64,000 nt of DNA from Labilithrix sp. GTDB lineage: Bacteria; Myxococcota; Polyangia; Polyangiales; Polyangiaceae. Of this stretch, positions 16,416 through 24,958 are shown piece by piece. The stretch is from NCBI GenBank assembly GCA_028287035.1, contig JAQBQL010000243.1, forward strand, positions 124,001 through 188,000. The letters are read 5' to 3'. Position numbers and translations under genes: made by a program. Below the pieces are notes generated by a model that did no database searches, was not told the origin of the DNA, and saw only the letters and a list, made by a program, of their open reading frames with translations. Positions within the stretch are counted from its first letter, which is position 1; every line of letters begins with the position of its first letter.

Positions 16416-17389
16416 TCAGGCCGTGCCCGCGGCGCCGAGGGCGCGGATGGCGCTGTCGGCGTCCTCGCCCAGCTCGTCGTGGAGCTCCGGGGGGAGCGCG
16501 CCGAGAGCGCGCAACCAGCGCACCGCTTCGTGGCGGCATCGCGAGCACGGACCTCGTTCGTAGATCCAGCGGGCGACGGGCGCCCAGTGCGCGCTCCGCT
16601 GCGCTTCGAGGAGGTCGACGAGCCCGAGCGTCGCCCCGTGGAGGTCATCGGGGGCGACGAGCGTGGCGACAGCCGCCTCGACGACGCGCAGGTCCTCGGG
16701 CTCCGCGCTCGCTCCGAGAGCTGCGAATGCGCTCACCGCTTCGGCGCCGCCGGACGCCAGCGACGCGAGTGCGCGAGCACGGACCCTTGGATGTCGCTGG
16801 GCCCCGAGCAGACGCGTGACCGCTTCGTACGCTGCGCCTTCGAGGGAGACCAGATGCTCGATGACGGCGACCTCGAGCGCGAAGCCTGGCGCGCCGCCGA
16901 GAGCGCTCGTGAGCAGACGGAGCTCCCGGGGGTCTCCAGCGTCGACCAGCGCCGAGGCCACGACCTCGAGGTCCGGTCGGGATGCGCTCCCGCCCCAGCG
17001 CCGCGCCGGCCCGCTCCAGCGGACCGCCCCGGCCTTCACCGCATCGACGAGCTCGCGACCGGTCCTCCCGTCGAGGGACGCCGCGTCGACCGCGGGCGGG
17101 CGAGCGGCACGCGGCCCGCGACGCGGGCGAGCCCGGCTTCGCCTGCCAACCTCGTCAGCTCGAGCTCGCCGACCCATGGAGCGTCGCTGCATGGCCTCCG
17201 GACGACGACGTCCGCAAGCGCCGCCGCGGCGGCGCTCGAGCCCGCTTCGGCGAAGGCGAGGGCGAGGGCGCACATCTGGTCGAGGTCCCACGCCTCGCCG
17301 GACGTCGCCATCGACGCGACGACCGGACGTGGCGCCCGACGTCCGAGCGCCAGCGCGAGCGCGGCCGTCCGTCCGCGGAGCGGGCTCAC
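16416..17389 (-). pseudogene. HEAT-like repeat protein interrupted by a frameshift
   Basis: GTG 17389 has an ideal AAGGAGG site five bases upstream. The first frame (MSPLRGRTAALALALG...) runs to about 17100; the second (PPAVDAASLDGRTGRELVDA...) carries on to the stop at 16416. The total span, 974 bases, is not a multiple of three. Joined near 17090-17100, the product would be about 324 residues of alpha-helical pairs rich in Ala and Leu, like HEAT or PBS lyase repeats (RHPRVRARALASLASGG). The C-terminal GPCSRCRHEAVRWL may be a small Cys site. A GC-rich run (GCGGGCGGGCG) sits at the break, so a sequencing slip is as likely as true decay. Confidence 0.7.
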
Positions 17390-17479
17390 GCGCCTCCTTT
17401 TCGCGTCGCGCTTGCAGCGGGGACGCGGAGCCGCCATGATGGGCGGTCGAGAGCAGCACCCCTACGGAGTTTTCCGCGC

Positions 17480-17671
17480 ATGGCGTCGAACACGACATTT
17501 CAGAAGCGACAGAAAGAACGCGCTCGGCTCGACAAGCAGCGCGATAAGACAGAGGAAAAGAAGCTCCGGCGCGAGCAGCCCAACACGCGCGCGACGACGG
17601 AGCCCGGCGTCGATCCGGACATCGCCGGTATCATTCCAGGACCCCAGCCGATCCCGGACGAGTTTCTGTGA
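17480..17671 (+). CDS. Small basic conserved-type protein
   Basis: 63 residues from ATG 17480. The first 35 residues are a highly charged helix (FQKRQKERARLDKQRDKTEEK) and the rest is Pro/Ile-rich (GVDPDIAGIIPGPQPIPDEF). The pattern suggests a nucleic-acid- or ribosome-associated small protein, but I cannot name a family. It starts 90 bases from the divergent repeat-protein gene and is followed by a perfect hairpin. Confidence 0.65.
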   Translation: MASNTTFQKRQKERARLDKQRDKTEEKKLRREQPNTRATTEPGVDPDIAGIIPGPQPIPDEFL

Positions 17672-17679
17672 CGGATCTC

Positions 17680-17697
17680 GTCCGTCCTCGGACGGAC
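17680..17697 (+). terminator. Possible hairpin terminator
   Basis: GTCCGTCC and GGACGGAC form a perfect 8-bp inverted repeat with a two-base centre, 8 bases after the stop of the small basic gene. There is no T run, so it may be a Rho-type or two-way stop, or only a GC-rich palindrome. Confidence 0.35.
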
Positions 17698-17816
17698 GGG
17701 TGAGCGCGGGGCGAGCCGCCTCCCAGCGGCTCACTTCGCGGCGCCCCAGGTACCTGGCAGGAGCTCGTTCCGCGCGCTGGCCCAGGGCCGGCTCGTGATC
17801 GAGCTCCTGGTCGAGG

Positions 17817-18422
17817 TCAGGGCCCGCCGACCGCGCGCGTGGACGCAAGCGTCTCGAGCTCGGAGACGACCCGGTCGAGCTCCGCGCTCAGCGGGGTGAC
17901 GCCGCACGCGGTGAACGCGTCGGCGAGCGCGCGGTAGTACCAGAGCGTCTCGCGTCCTCCGTTGAAGCGCGACCAGAGCGCCTCGCCGTGGACGCGGTAG
18001 TCCGCAAGAACGGCCCGCGCGTTGTGAAGCTTGTCCGACGCCGAGACCAACCGTGCGGACGCTGACTTCGACGGGATCTTGTCGATGTAGGCTCGCTTGC
18101 GATCGCGCCACGGAGGCTTTGGCTTCACGTCCGTGTCGGTGCACGCGTCCACGATCGCCGCCACGCCCTCGCCGAAGTCCGACCGGATGCGCGCGAGCGT
18201 CGCGGCGCCGCCTTGGTCCTCGACCGCGTCATGAAGCACCGCGCCGATGGCTTCGTCTTCGTTCGCGCCGTGCTCGAGCGCGATGCTCGCCACCCCGAGC
18301 AGGTGCGAGACATAGGGGATCTGGGTGTCCTTGCGAGCTTGCGTCCTGTGCAGCGCACAGGCCAGCGATAGCGCGCGGGTGAAGTGGTCGGTGAGGGGCT
18401 CGGCCAGGGTCTCGTCAGCCAT
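17817..18422 (-). CDS. HD-domain hydrolase, SpoT/MESH1-like
   Basis: 201 residues from ATG 18422. The single domain has the metal pattern of RelA/SpoT hydrolases: an early His in ALHR (H25), YVSHLL (H40), LHDAVED (H64-D65, E68-D69) and SDKLHNA (D130). No synthetase or regulatory domain is present. Stand-alone members of this family (MESH1/SAH type) cleave the pyrophosphate of (p)ppGpp or related nucleotides in the cytosol. Substrate is inferred from family, and the set of residues is complete enough for activity. Monocistronic; it faces away from the glutathione transferase gene. Confidence 0.85.
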   Translation of the reverse strand: MADETLAEPLTDHFTRALSLACALHRTQARKDTQIPYVSHLLGVASIALEHGANEDEAIGAVLHDAVEDQGGAATLARIRSDFGEGVAAIVDACTDTDVKPKPPWRDRKRAYIDKIPSKSASARLVSASDKLHNARAVLADYRVHGEALWSRFNGGRETLWYYRALADAFTACGVTPLSAELDRVVSELETLASTRAVGGP

Positions 18423-18585
18423 TCAGTGCTCCTTGCCCGCCGAGGCTACCGCATGGGGGACCTCATGAATCACGGAGGCGGAAGACGAGGCCCATCGGAA
18501 ATGCTGACGCCTCCGCGAACAGTTTTCGACGGCCCGGGAGTCTTGTCTGGAAAGGGCGCATTTCTCGCGCCTCCGGAGGTCTCCC

Positions 18586-19215
18586 ATGAAGCTCTACTCG
18601 TTCCCGTTCTCACCGAATTGCCAGAAGGTCGTCGCCATTGCGCACGAGGTCGGCGTGCCGCTCGAGGTGGTCGACGTGGCGCTCTTCAAGGGCGAGTCGC
18701 ACACGCCGGCGATCCTCGCGAAGAACCCCAACGGCAAGGTCCCGATCCTGGAGGACGGTGACTTCGTCCTGTGGGAATCTGCGGCCATGCTCGCGTACAT
18801 CGCCGCCAAGGCGGGGCGGGCGGATCTCGCGCCCACGACGCTCCGCGAGCGCGCCGAGGTCGACCGCTGGACGGCGTGGGAAGGCGCCCACTTCAGCCCC
18901 GCCATCCGCAAGGTGGCCTTCGAGCGCATCGTGAAGAAGCTCGCGGGGCTCGGCGCGCCGGACGAGGCGGCGATCCGTTCGGGCAGCGAGGAGTTCGCGA
19001 CCCGGGCCGCCGTCCTGGAGCAGAGCCTCGGGTCGAAGGAATACGTGTGCGGCCGGCTCACCATCGCCGACTTCGCGCTCGCCCCGTATGCTGCGCTCAC
19101 GGCGAGCATCGGCCTCGATTTCGAGCCGTATCCGAAGGCGAAGGCGTGGCTCGAGCGCATGGCGGCGCGAGACAGCATGAAGAAGACGTTTGCCTACGCC
19201 CGCGGAGCCGCGTGA
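18586..19215 (+). CDS. Glutathione S-transferase family protein
   Basis: 209 residues from ATG 18586, with GGAGG upstream. The N-terminal thioredoxin-like half opens KLYSFPFSPNCQKVV and includes the glutathione-binding NPNGKVPILEDGD and WESAAML. The helical C-terminal half (90-205) contains the conserved N-capping segment LTIADFALAPY. It conjugates glutathione or a similar thiol to electrophiles, or acts as a peroxidase; the subclass is not clear. Its stop overlaps the start of the downstream sigma factor (GTGA), so the two are translationally coupled. Confidence 0.92.
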   Translation: MKLYSFPFSPNCQKVVAIAHEVGVPLEVVDVALFKGESHTPAILAKNPNGKVPILEDGDFVLWESAAMLAYIAAKAGRADLAPTTLRERAEVDRWTAWEGAHFSPAIRKVAFERIVKKLAGLGAPDEAAIRSGSEEFATRAAVLEQSLGSKEYVCGRLTIADFALAPYAALTASIGLDFEPYPKAKAWLERMAARDSMKKTFAYARGAA

Positions 19216-20189
19216 ATTCGTTCGAGGCCCTGGTGGAGCCGCACCGCGCGATCTTGCGGCTCCACTGCTACCGCATGCTGGGCTCGTCGCACGATAGCGA
19301 CGACATGGTGCAGGAGACGCTCGTTCGCGCCTTCCGCGCGCAGCACACGCTGGTGGATCCGGCCTCGGCGCGAGCGTGGCTGCATCGCATCGCGACCAAC
19401 GTGTGCATCGACGAGCTGGCGAAGCGACCGCGGCGCGCGCGCGGCCCCGAGCTCGGGCCCTCCGCCGACCCGGATCTGGCGCCGGCGGAGGCGACGGCCG
19501 ATGCCGAGTGGATCGAGCCTGCGCCGTCGGCCTGGCTCACGGGCGCACCGGCCTGCCCGGCCGCGCAGTACACGATGAAGGAGAGCGTCGCGCTCGCGTT
19601 CGTTGCCGCGCTGCAGGTGCTCACGCCCCTGCAGCGCGCGGTGCTCCTCCTTCGGGACGTGGTGGGTCTGTCGGCGGCGGAGACCGCCGAGGCCCTCGCG
19701 TGCTCGGTGTCGTCGGCGAACAGCACGCTCCATCGCGCGCGCGCTGCCCTCGAGGAGCGCGTTGGCCCGCGCGCGGCCTGGTCGCCCGAGGCGGGCGCGG
19801 TCGATCTCGCGCTCCTCGAGCGCTACGTGCGCGCGTGGGAGAAGGGCAACCTCGATACCATCATCGCACTGCTCCACGACGACGTGACGCTCTCCATGCC
19901 CCCGAGCCCGACGTGGATCGCGGGCCGCGACGCGGTGGCGCGCTACTTCACGCAGCGCATCCTCGGCGCGGTGCGCGCGCGGCGCTTCCGCGGGGAGCTC
20001 GTCGAGGTGAACGGGACCGTGGGCGGCGCGTTCTATCGCGTGGACGACGACGGCGTGCCGACGCTCTTCGCGCTCCAGGTGCTCGAGGCGAAGGACGGCC
20101 GCATCCACGTCGTCGATCACTTCATGACCGCGACCTCGCATGTGGCGTTCGTCGCGGGCGGGCTGCCGAGGACACTCGTAGCGGTCTGA
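19212..20189 (+). CDS. ECF sigma factor with SnoaL-like C-terminus
   Basis: 325 residues from GTG 19212, overlapping the previous stop by four bases. Sigma region 2 (about 8-80) includes GSSHDSDDMVQETLVRAFRA; region 4 (about 130-185) includes LTPLQRAVLLLRDVVGLSAAETAEAL and SSANSTLHRARAALE. Residues 205-325 form a SnoaL-like alpha+beta domain, as in TIGR02960-type and ECF41-like factors, where this domain controls the sigma factor in place of an anti-sigma. It directs RNA polymerase to an unknown small regulon. The coupling to a glutathione transferase suggests a redox or electrophile signal. No anti-sigma gene is visible. Confidence 0.92.
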   Translation: MNSFEALVEPHRAILRLHCYRMLGSSHDSDDMVQETLVRAFRAQHTLVDPASARAWLHRIATNVCIDELAKRPRRARGPELGPSADPDLAPAEATADAEWIEPAPSAWLTGAPACPAAQYTMKESVALAFVAALQVLTPLQRAVLLLRDVVGLSAAETAEALACSVSSANSTLHRARAALEERVGPRAAWSPEAGAVDLALLERYVRAWEKGNLDTIIALLHDDVTLSMPPSPTWIAGRDAVARYFTQRILGAVRARRFRGELVEVNGTVGGAFYRVDDDGVPTLFALQVLEAKDGRIHVVDHFMTATSHVAFVAGGLPRTLVAV

Positions 20190-20204
20190 CTCGACATCCG
20201 GCAG

Positions 20205-20759
20205 TCACCCCGCTTTGCGACGGAAGTGGAGCGCTTGGACGCCCGACTCGAACCGTTGCGTCGAGAGGAGCTCGAGATGCCGCGCGCTCGACAGGCCATG
20301 AAACAACGTCGGGCCGCGGCCACTGATGATGGGATGAACGAGGATGCGGTACTCGTCGATGAGGCCGAGCTCCTCGAGCGCCGCCGAGAGCTTGGGCGCT
20401 CCGACGAGGACCCCCCGCTCGGTCTTCGCTTTCAGCGCCGCGATCGCCTCGCGCAGGTCTCCCTCCACCTTGAACGTGTTCTGCCACGGAAAGTCGCTCC
20501 GCGAGCGGGACACGACGTACTTCGGCTTCGCCTCGAGCTTCTGTGCCCACTCGCGCGTCGCGCGCGGCGCCTTTTCGTCGCGTGCGACCGCGGGCCAGGC
20601 TCCCTCCATCAGCTCGTAGGTATTGCGTCCGAAGAGCATCGCCCCGCTCTGATCCATGAGCTGCGTCCAGTAGTCGTGCAGCTCGTCGTCAGCGATCGCC
20701 TGGGTGTGGTCGATGCACCCGTCCAGAGTCACGTTGAGACCGAAGGTGAGAAGGCCCAT
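20205..20759 (-). CDS. DHFR/RibD-C family reductase
   Basis: 184 residues from ATG 20759; the open frame upstream lacks coding character. The sequence follows the RibD C-terminal/DHFR-like fold: LTFGLNVTLDGCIDH, GAMLFGRNTYELM, KYVVSRS, then GGVL-type strand GVLVGAPKLSAAL and LVHPIISGRGPTLF. Such proteins are NADPH-binding reductases with mostly unknown substrates and are common beside ECF sigma genes in actinobacteria and myxobacteria. It converges on the sigma factor with 15 bases between stops. A second member lies at 49010. Confidence 0.9.
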   Translation of the reverse strand: MGLLTFGLNVTLDGCIDHTQAIADDELHDYWTQLMDQSGAMLFGRNTYELMEGAWPAVARDEKAPRATREWAQKLEAKPKYVVSRSRSDFPWQNTFKVEGDLREAIAALKAKTERGVLVGAPKLSAALEELGLIDEYRILVHPIISGRGPTLFHGLSSARHLELLSTQRFESGVQALHFRRKAG

Positions 20760-20800
20760 GGCCGGGCATTCTACGAAAAACGCACCCGGCGCGCAGCCGC

Positions 20801-21475
20801 TCACGCCTCGACGAGCGCACGGACGGAGCGGATCGTCGTCCCGAGCTGGCCAGCGGCAAGCTTCAGGCCGGAAGCCTGGGCCTGCGTGCCGAGCTCCGTC
20901 TTTCGAATCAACACGCCAGCCATGCGAGCGAGCGTCGCGAGCCGCGCCGCGTGGGGTACCACGTCCGCGGGTAGCGACGGGAACTGCGCCATCCCTTGCA
21001 ATCGCTCGATGTGCTTCGCCGTCCGGGCGGTAAGCTGCGTGTGGTGCAAGAGCAACACCGCGTGATCGGGCGCAAGCTCGCGGAGGTCGAGCACGGCGAT
21101 CTGCGTGGCGACGGTTTGCATCAGCTCGCCGACGATGCGGCCCAGCCCGGCGAGAGCCCCCGCTGCCGTGTCGGGGCCGGTGATGCTGGCGACGAGCCTC
21201 GCGGCCTCGTCGCTCCATCGAACATAAAGTGGATACGAGTCGGGCCGCACCGGCGGCGTCAGCCCGGATCGCACGAGGCGCGCTTCGACATCGACGACCT
21301 GCGCGCCGACCGCGGCGCCCGTCTGCCGGAACATATCGAGGTAACGCGCCATCCGTTCGCCGAGGGCACCGTCCGATCCCGCGAGCGTGCCGAGGACGTA
21401 CATGCCTTCCATCGGGATTCCGACCTCCCCGGCGAGCAACGGAATCAGGAACCCGTCGGCGCGCGACATTGCCAT
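20801..21475 (-). CDS. Hypothetical helical protein
   Basis: 224 residues from ATG 21475; ATGs at 21499 and 21469 are also in frame, and the divergent lipoprotein start limits the choice. It is a soluble, Ala/Leu-rich, mostly helical protein without signal or membrane segment. Conspicuous parts are ADGFLIPLLAGEVGIPMEGM and LAPDHAVLLLHHTQLTARTAKH. I recognise no family. The frame and codon pattern look real and the ends fit between neighbours. Confidence 0.65.
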   Translation of the reverse strand: MAMSRADGFLIPLLAGEVGIPMEGMYVLGTLAGSDGALGERMARYLDMFRQTGAAVGAQVVDVEARLVRSGLTPPVRPDSYPLYVRWSDEAARLVASITGPDTAAGALAGLGRIVGELMQTVATQIAVLDLRELAPDHAVLLLHHTQLTARTAKHIERLQGMAQFPSLPADVVPHAARLATLARMAGVLIRKTELGTQAQASGLKLAAGQLGTTIRSVRALVEA

Positions 21476-21497
21476 CGAGCGGTCATATCTTGCCTCC

Positions 21498-21893
21498 ATG
21501 GCTGAAGCCATGTTCCCGTGGCGCGTGCGCGTCCCGTTGAGCTTCACCACAGTATTCGTAGTTGCCGTCGCTGGCTGTTCGACGCGGCCGTCCCCGAGCG
21601 GCAGCACCGCGGGCGGCACCTCGGCGAGCGCCACGACCGCGACCGCGAGCGCGGCGAGAGCGCTTCCACCGTCGCCTCGCCAGGGGCCTTGCGCGAAGGA
21701 TACGGACTGCAGCGTCCTTCTGGAGCCGTGCAACTGCCGCTGCCTGCCGTTTGCCGGAGGCATGCCCACCAACGAAGAATGGGCCACGATGTGCGGCGGC
21801 GGGTACCCACAGAATTGCGGCGCTGCGAGCCCGTGCATGAACCTCCAGGCCACCTGTGACGTCTCGACGAAGACGTGTCGCGTCACGAGGTGA
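21498..21893 (+). CDS. Cys-rich lipoprotein
   Basis: 131 residues from ATG 21498. The signal ends in VVAVAGCS (lipobox Cys about 27). A low-complexity Ser/Thr/Ala linker follows, then a Cys-rich domain (about 60-131): GPCAKDTDCSVL, PCNCRCLP, MCGGGYPQNCG, CMNLQATC and KTCRV. Spacing suggests four or five disulfides, as in many secreted myxobacterial proteins. No function is assignable. Its start overlaps the upstream region of the divergent hypothetical gene. Confidence 0.8.
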   Translation: MAEAMFPWRVRVPLSFTTVFVVAVAGCSTRPSPSGSTAGGTSASATTATASAARALPPSPRQGPCAKDTDCSVLLEPCNCRCLPFAGGMPTNEEWATMCGGGYPQNCGAASPCMNLQATCDVSTKTCRVTR

Positions 21894-21933
21894 CACCTCG
21901 GTGCGCGCTTCCGGTGCCGAGATCGCTGCGGGG

Positions 21934-22566
21934 TCAGCGAGAAGGACGAGAGGGGGGCGACCGCTTTCGTCGCGGCTTTTGAGCGCGCGGATTTCCCTTC
22001 ACGAGGAGCCGCGTCGTTGCGTCTTCGCCGATCGCATCGAGCTCCGCGTCGGTGAGGCCGGTCCTCGCGAGGAACAGCATCCCCTGACCGACGGCGACGA
22101 GCAGACGAGCGAGCCTCTCGGCGTCCGTGTCCTCTGAAAGGTCTCCCTCGGCGACCGCCTCTCGCACGACGTCGGCCAACGCGGACTCCATCGCGCGGTA
22201 GTTGCCGCGGGCGCGCTCTTCGACCTGCGGATCGCTCGACGCGAGCTCCATCGTGCTCTTCATGAGCAAGCAGCCGCGGCCTCCGGCCTTGGGGCCCGAG
22301 CGGAAGAAGGCGCGGAGCCGCTCGATCGCGGGCGCGTCGCCGGCGAGGGCCTTCCGCACGCCGGCAATCCCTCGCTCGATGTACCCGTCGAGGACCTCGA
22401 GGAAGAGTTGATGCTTGTCCCCGAACGCCAGGTAGAGGCTCCCCTTTCCGAGGCCCGTCGCCTTCATCAGGTCGTCGAGCGACGTTGCTGCGTAACCTCG
22501 CTCCCAGAACTCGTCACGGAACCGCATGAGCGCGTCGGCCTTGTCGAACGTGCGAGGTCGCCCCAT
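21934..22566 (-). CDS. TetR/AcrR-family repressor
   Basis: 210 residues from ATG 22566. The helix-turn-helix is textbook: MGRPRTFDKADAL, WERGYAATSLDDLMKATGLGKGSLYLAFGDKHQLF (about 20-52). The C-terminal ligand domain contains GGRGCLLMKSTMEL, typical of the quinone/xenobiotic-responsive branch with a Cys next to the first dimer helix. It is divergent from an SDR gene, 56 bases apart, and a double palindromic operator lies in the gap, so it most likely represses both genes until a ligand binds. Confidence 0.94.
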   Translation of the reverse strand: MGRPRTFDKADALMRFRDEFWERGYAATSLDDLMKATGLGKGSLYLAFGDKHQLFLEVLDGYIERGIAGVRKALAGDAPAIERLRAFFRSGPKAGGRGCLLMKSTMELASSDPQVEERARGNYRAMESALADVVREAVAEGDLSEDTDAERLARLLVAVGQGMLFLARTGLTDAELDAIGEDATTRLLVKGNPRAQKPRRKRSPPSRPSR

Positions 22567-22586
22567 ACGACAGATCCTAATTGTAC

Positions 22587-22630
22587 TTGACCAAGTGGTC
22601 CAGTAGCCCAATAGTGGACCGCATGGTCAA
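22587..22630. promoter_or_regulatory. Double palindromic TetR operator
   Basis: Two 16-base arms (22587-22602 and 22615-22630) are inverted repeats of each other at 14 of 16 positions. Each arm itself holds a 12-base palindrome: GACCAAGTGGTC (22589-22600) and GACCGCATGGTC (22617-22628), centres 28 bases apart. It fills the gap between the divergent TetR and SDR genes. The right box covers the SDR start codon, so bound repressor would block transcription entry on both sides. Confidence 0.75.
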
Positions 22631-23393
22631 CAAAAGCATCGGTTCGGATCTCTCCGGCAAGCGCGTGCTCGTCACGGGGGGAACGCGCGGGATCGGAGCG
22701 GCGATCGTCCGCCAGCTCCTCGACGCGGGCGCGAAGGTGGTCGGCTCGGCGCGAACGCCCGTGAACGACTTCGCCCAGGACGCCACGTTCATCCAGGGCG
22801 ACGTCGGCACGCTCGCCGGGGCTCGCGAGCTCGCGGCGCGCGCGACGGAGCTCCTCGGCGGCGTAGACATCCTCGTGAACAACGCGGGCGCCGCGCGCGC
22901 CTGGCCGAAGGGCACGCTCGCGATCGAGGACGAGGAGTGGGTCGACGCCTTGAACGCGAATTACCTCTCCGCGGTCCGGCTCTCGGCGGCGCTGTTGCCC
23001 ACGATGATCGCGCGGAAGAGCGGCGTCATCGTGAACATCTCGACAGTCGCGGCGCTGATCCCGCCGCCAGCGCTCGCCCACTACGGCGCGGCGAAGGCGG
23101 CCCTGAATGCTTACTCGAAGAGCCTCGCCGCGGAGGTCGCGCCGCACGGCATTCGCGTCAACGTGGTCGTCCCCGGGAACGTGACGACCCCGGGCGCCGA
23201 CAAGATCCGCGTCGACCTCGCGACAGCGGTCGGCGTCGAGGCGTCCGCCCTCACCGCGAACATCCCGCTCGGCCGCGTCGGCGCCCCGACGGACATCGCC
23301 TCGATGGTCAGCTTCCTCGTGAGCGATCGCGCCGCGTGGATCACGGGCGCGAGCTTCGTCGTCGACGGTGGCGAGACTCCCTTCGTGCAGTAG
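22623..23393 (+). CDS. Short-chain dehydrogenase/reductase
   Basis: 256 residues from ATG 22623; an earlier ATG in frame (22581) would lie across the operator. Classical SDR: TGGTRGIGAAI for NAD(P) binding (about 20-30), NNAG, the catalytic Ser in IVNISTV, and YGAAK (Tyr-x-x-x-Lys). PGNVTTPG and the terminal TGASFVVDGGE are typical. It is an NAD(P)-dependent oxidoreductase of the cytosol with unknown substrate, controlled by the divergent TetR protein. The all-too-common SDR fold prevents a finer call. Confidence 0.93.
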   Translation: MVNKSIGSDLSGKRVLVTGGTRGIGAAIVRQLLDAGAKVVGSARTPVNDFAQDATFIQGDVGTLAGARELAARATELLGGVDILVNNAGAARAWPKGTLAIEDEEWVDALNANYLSAVRLSAALLPTMIARKSGVIVNISTVAALIPPPALAHYGAAKAALNAYSKSLAAEVAPHGIRVNVVVPGNVTTPGADKIRVDLATAVGVEASALTANIPLGRVGAPTDIASMVSFLVSDRAAWITGASFVVDGGETPFVQ

Positions 23394-23415
23394 CGAAGCT
23401 GGATACGACGAAGCC

Positions 23416-24042
23416 TCAGGCGTGAGATGCCGCGACGCCGAGGGAGAAGTCGAAGTCCCCCACGCCGTGGCGAGCGAGGCCCATCGAGAGCAGGCCGGCC
23501 CCTTCCAGCCAGTGCGCCATCTTCAGGGCGCCGACGTCCAACGGCCGCAGCCCGAGGCTCGCGATGAACGCGCCGACGCGCGCCTTCGCGTCCGGGTCGT
23601 CACCCGCGAGGAAGACGTCGGGCCGGCCGTTCTCGAGGACCTTGCGGAAGATTGTGTTGAAGGCCTTCACCACGCTGGCGCTCGCCGGTGCCACGTTCGC
23701 GACCTCCTGCGCCACCGAGGTGAGAGCCTCGGAAAGGGCCAGCCCGTCGAAGGTGGAATTGAAGGGATTGCTGATATCGACGATGACCTTGCCGGCGAGC
23801 GCGTCGGCGTACTCGCGGACCACCGGCACGACAGCGGCATGCGGCACGGCCACGATCACGATGTCCCCGGACGGAACTGCGCCCCACGCTCCCGACCGCG
23901 CGCCGCCGCCGAGCGCCTCGACCACGTCCGCGGTCTTGGACGGATCCCGCCCCAGGACCTCGACGTCGATCCCGCCCTTGACTGCCCGCGCGCCGAGCGT
24001 ACGCGCCATGTTCCCGGTGCCGATGATGCTGATACTCGTCAT
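23416..24042 (-). CDS. NAD(P)-binding reductase (F420-NADP reductase-like)
   Basis: 208 residues from ATG 24042, with AAGGAGAA upstream. It is a small one-domain Rossmann protein: ISIIGTGNMARTLGARAV (3-20), VIVAVPHAAV, VIVDISNPF and AFNTIFRKVLENGRPDVFLAG. This is the NADP_Rossmann_F420 group, which includes F420:NADP oxidoreductase and metalloreductase-like proteins. F420 use cannot be confirmed. It is the second gene of an operon behind the SDR at 24066 (23 bases apart), opposite to the LysR gene. Confidence 0.88.
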   Translation of the reverse strand: MTSISIIGTGNMARTLGARAVKGGIDVEVLGRDPSKTADVVEALGGGARSGAWGAVPSGDIVIVAVPHAAVVPVVREYADALAGKVIVDISNPFNSTFDGLALSEALTSVAQEVANVAPASASVVKAFNTIFRKVLENGRPDVFLAGDDPDAKARVGAFIASLGLRPLDVGALKMAHWLEGAGLLSMGLARHGVGDFDFSLGVAASHA

Positions 24043-24065
24043 TTGGTGTTCTCCTTAGCCGTATT

Positions 24066-24800
24066 TCAAAGAGCCAGTGCGCCGCCGTCGACCAGCAACT
24101 GGACGCCGTTCACGTAGCTCGAATCGTCCGAGGCGAGGAAGAGCGCGACCGCCGCGATCTCCTCGGGACGGCCCATGCTCCCCCGCGGGATCATCGACTC
24201 GAAGTGCTTCTTCGCGTCGGCGGTTAGCACCCCGGCCATGAGCGGCGTGTCGACCTGGCCGGGGCAAAGCACGTTCACGCGGATCTTCCTGTCCTTCAGC
24301 TCGTTCACCCAGGCGCGGGCGAGGACGTGCAGCGCCGCCTTGCTCGCCGCGTATACACCCCAGCCAGGAAACCCTCTCAGTCCGGCATTCGACGAATTCA
24401 AGATGATCGATCCGCCGTCCGTGAACAGGGGCAAGGCCTTTTGGACGGTGAAGAGCGTGCCGCGCGTGTTGAGCCCGAACGCCGCGTCGAATTGCTCCTC
24501 GGTGACGTCGCCAATGGCCGCTGCTTCGCCGACCCCCGCACTCGCGAAGAGCACATCGATCCTCCCCTTCTCCCGCCTCACCGTATCGAACACGCGATCG
24601 AGGTCGGCAAGGTCCGCCGAGTCCGCCTTCACCCCCGTCACGTTCCGGCCGATGCGCGCGACCGCCTCGTCAAGCGCCTCCTGCCGCCGGCCCGTGATGA
24701 ACACGTGAGCGCCTTCCTCGACGAACCGGAGGGCGCTCGCCAGCGCCATGCCGCTCGTTCCACCGGTGATGACTGCAACCTTGCCCTCGAGCTTGCCCAT
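24066..24800 (-). CDS. Short-chain dehydrogenase/reductase
   Basis: 244 residues from ATG 24800, with a GAAAGGAAAA site upstream. SDR layout: VAVITGGTSGMALASAL (9-25), FASAGVGE in place of NNAG, the catalytic Ser in ILNSSNAG, and YAASK, then CPGQVDTPLM and the terminal NGVQLLVDGG. The cofactor motif is TGGTSGMA rather than the usual TGxxxGIG, so the third Gly is Ala. First gene of a two-gene operon with the F420-NADP reductase-like protein. It is divergent from a LysR regulator that probably controls it. Substrate unknown. Confidence 0.92.
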   Translation of the reverse strand: MGKLEGKVAVITGGTSGMALASALRFVEEGAHVFITGRRQEALDEAVARIGRNVTGVKADSADLADLDRVFDTVRREKGRIDVLFASAGVGEAAAIGDVTEEQFDAAFGLNTRGTLFTVQKALPLFTDGGSIILNSSNAGLRGFPGWGVYAASKAALHVLARAWVNELKDRKIRVNVLCPGQVDTPLMAGVLTADAKKHFESMIPRGSMGRPEEIAAVALFLASDDSSYVNGVQLLVDGGALAL

Positions 24801-24889
24801 GTGCTTTTCCTTTCGATCCCCCGAGCACCGGAACATGCGCCCTCCGGAGCGGGGCGCTGAGTGCGGAAGGGCGCACACCGGTGGTGCAG

Positions 24890-24948
24890 AATCCAACCAC
24901 CCCGGCGAGGCACGCGGCGCCCGTGCTGCGGCACGATGTGGTTGAATC
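24890..24948. promoter_or_regulatory. Inverted repeat in SDR/LysR divergent promoter
   Basis: AATCCAACCAC (24890-24900) and GTGGTTGAATC (24938-24948) are inverted repeats with 9 of 11 matches. They sit just before the LysR start, in the 158-base gap shared with the SDR operon. This fits an autoregulated LysR binding region, but no footprint-type T-N11-A site was singled out. Confidence 0.5.
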
Positions 24949-24958
24949 GAACGGGACC

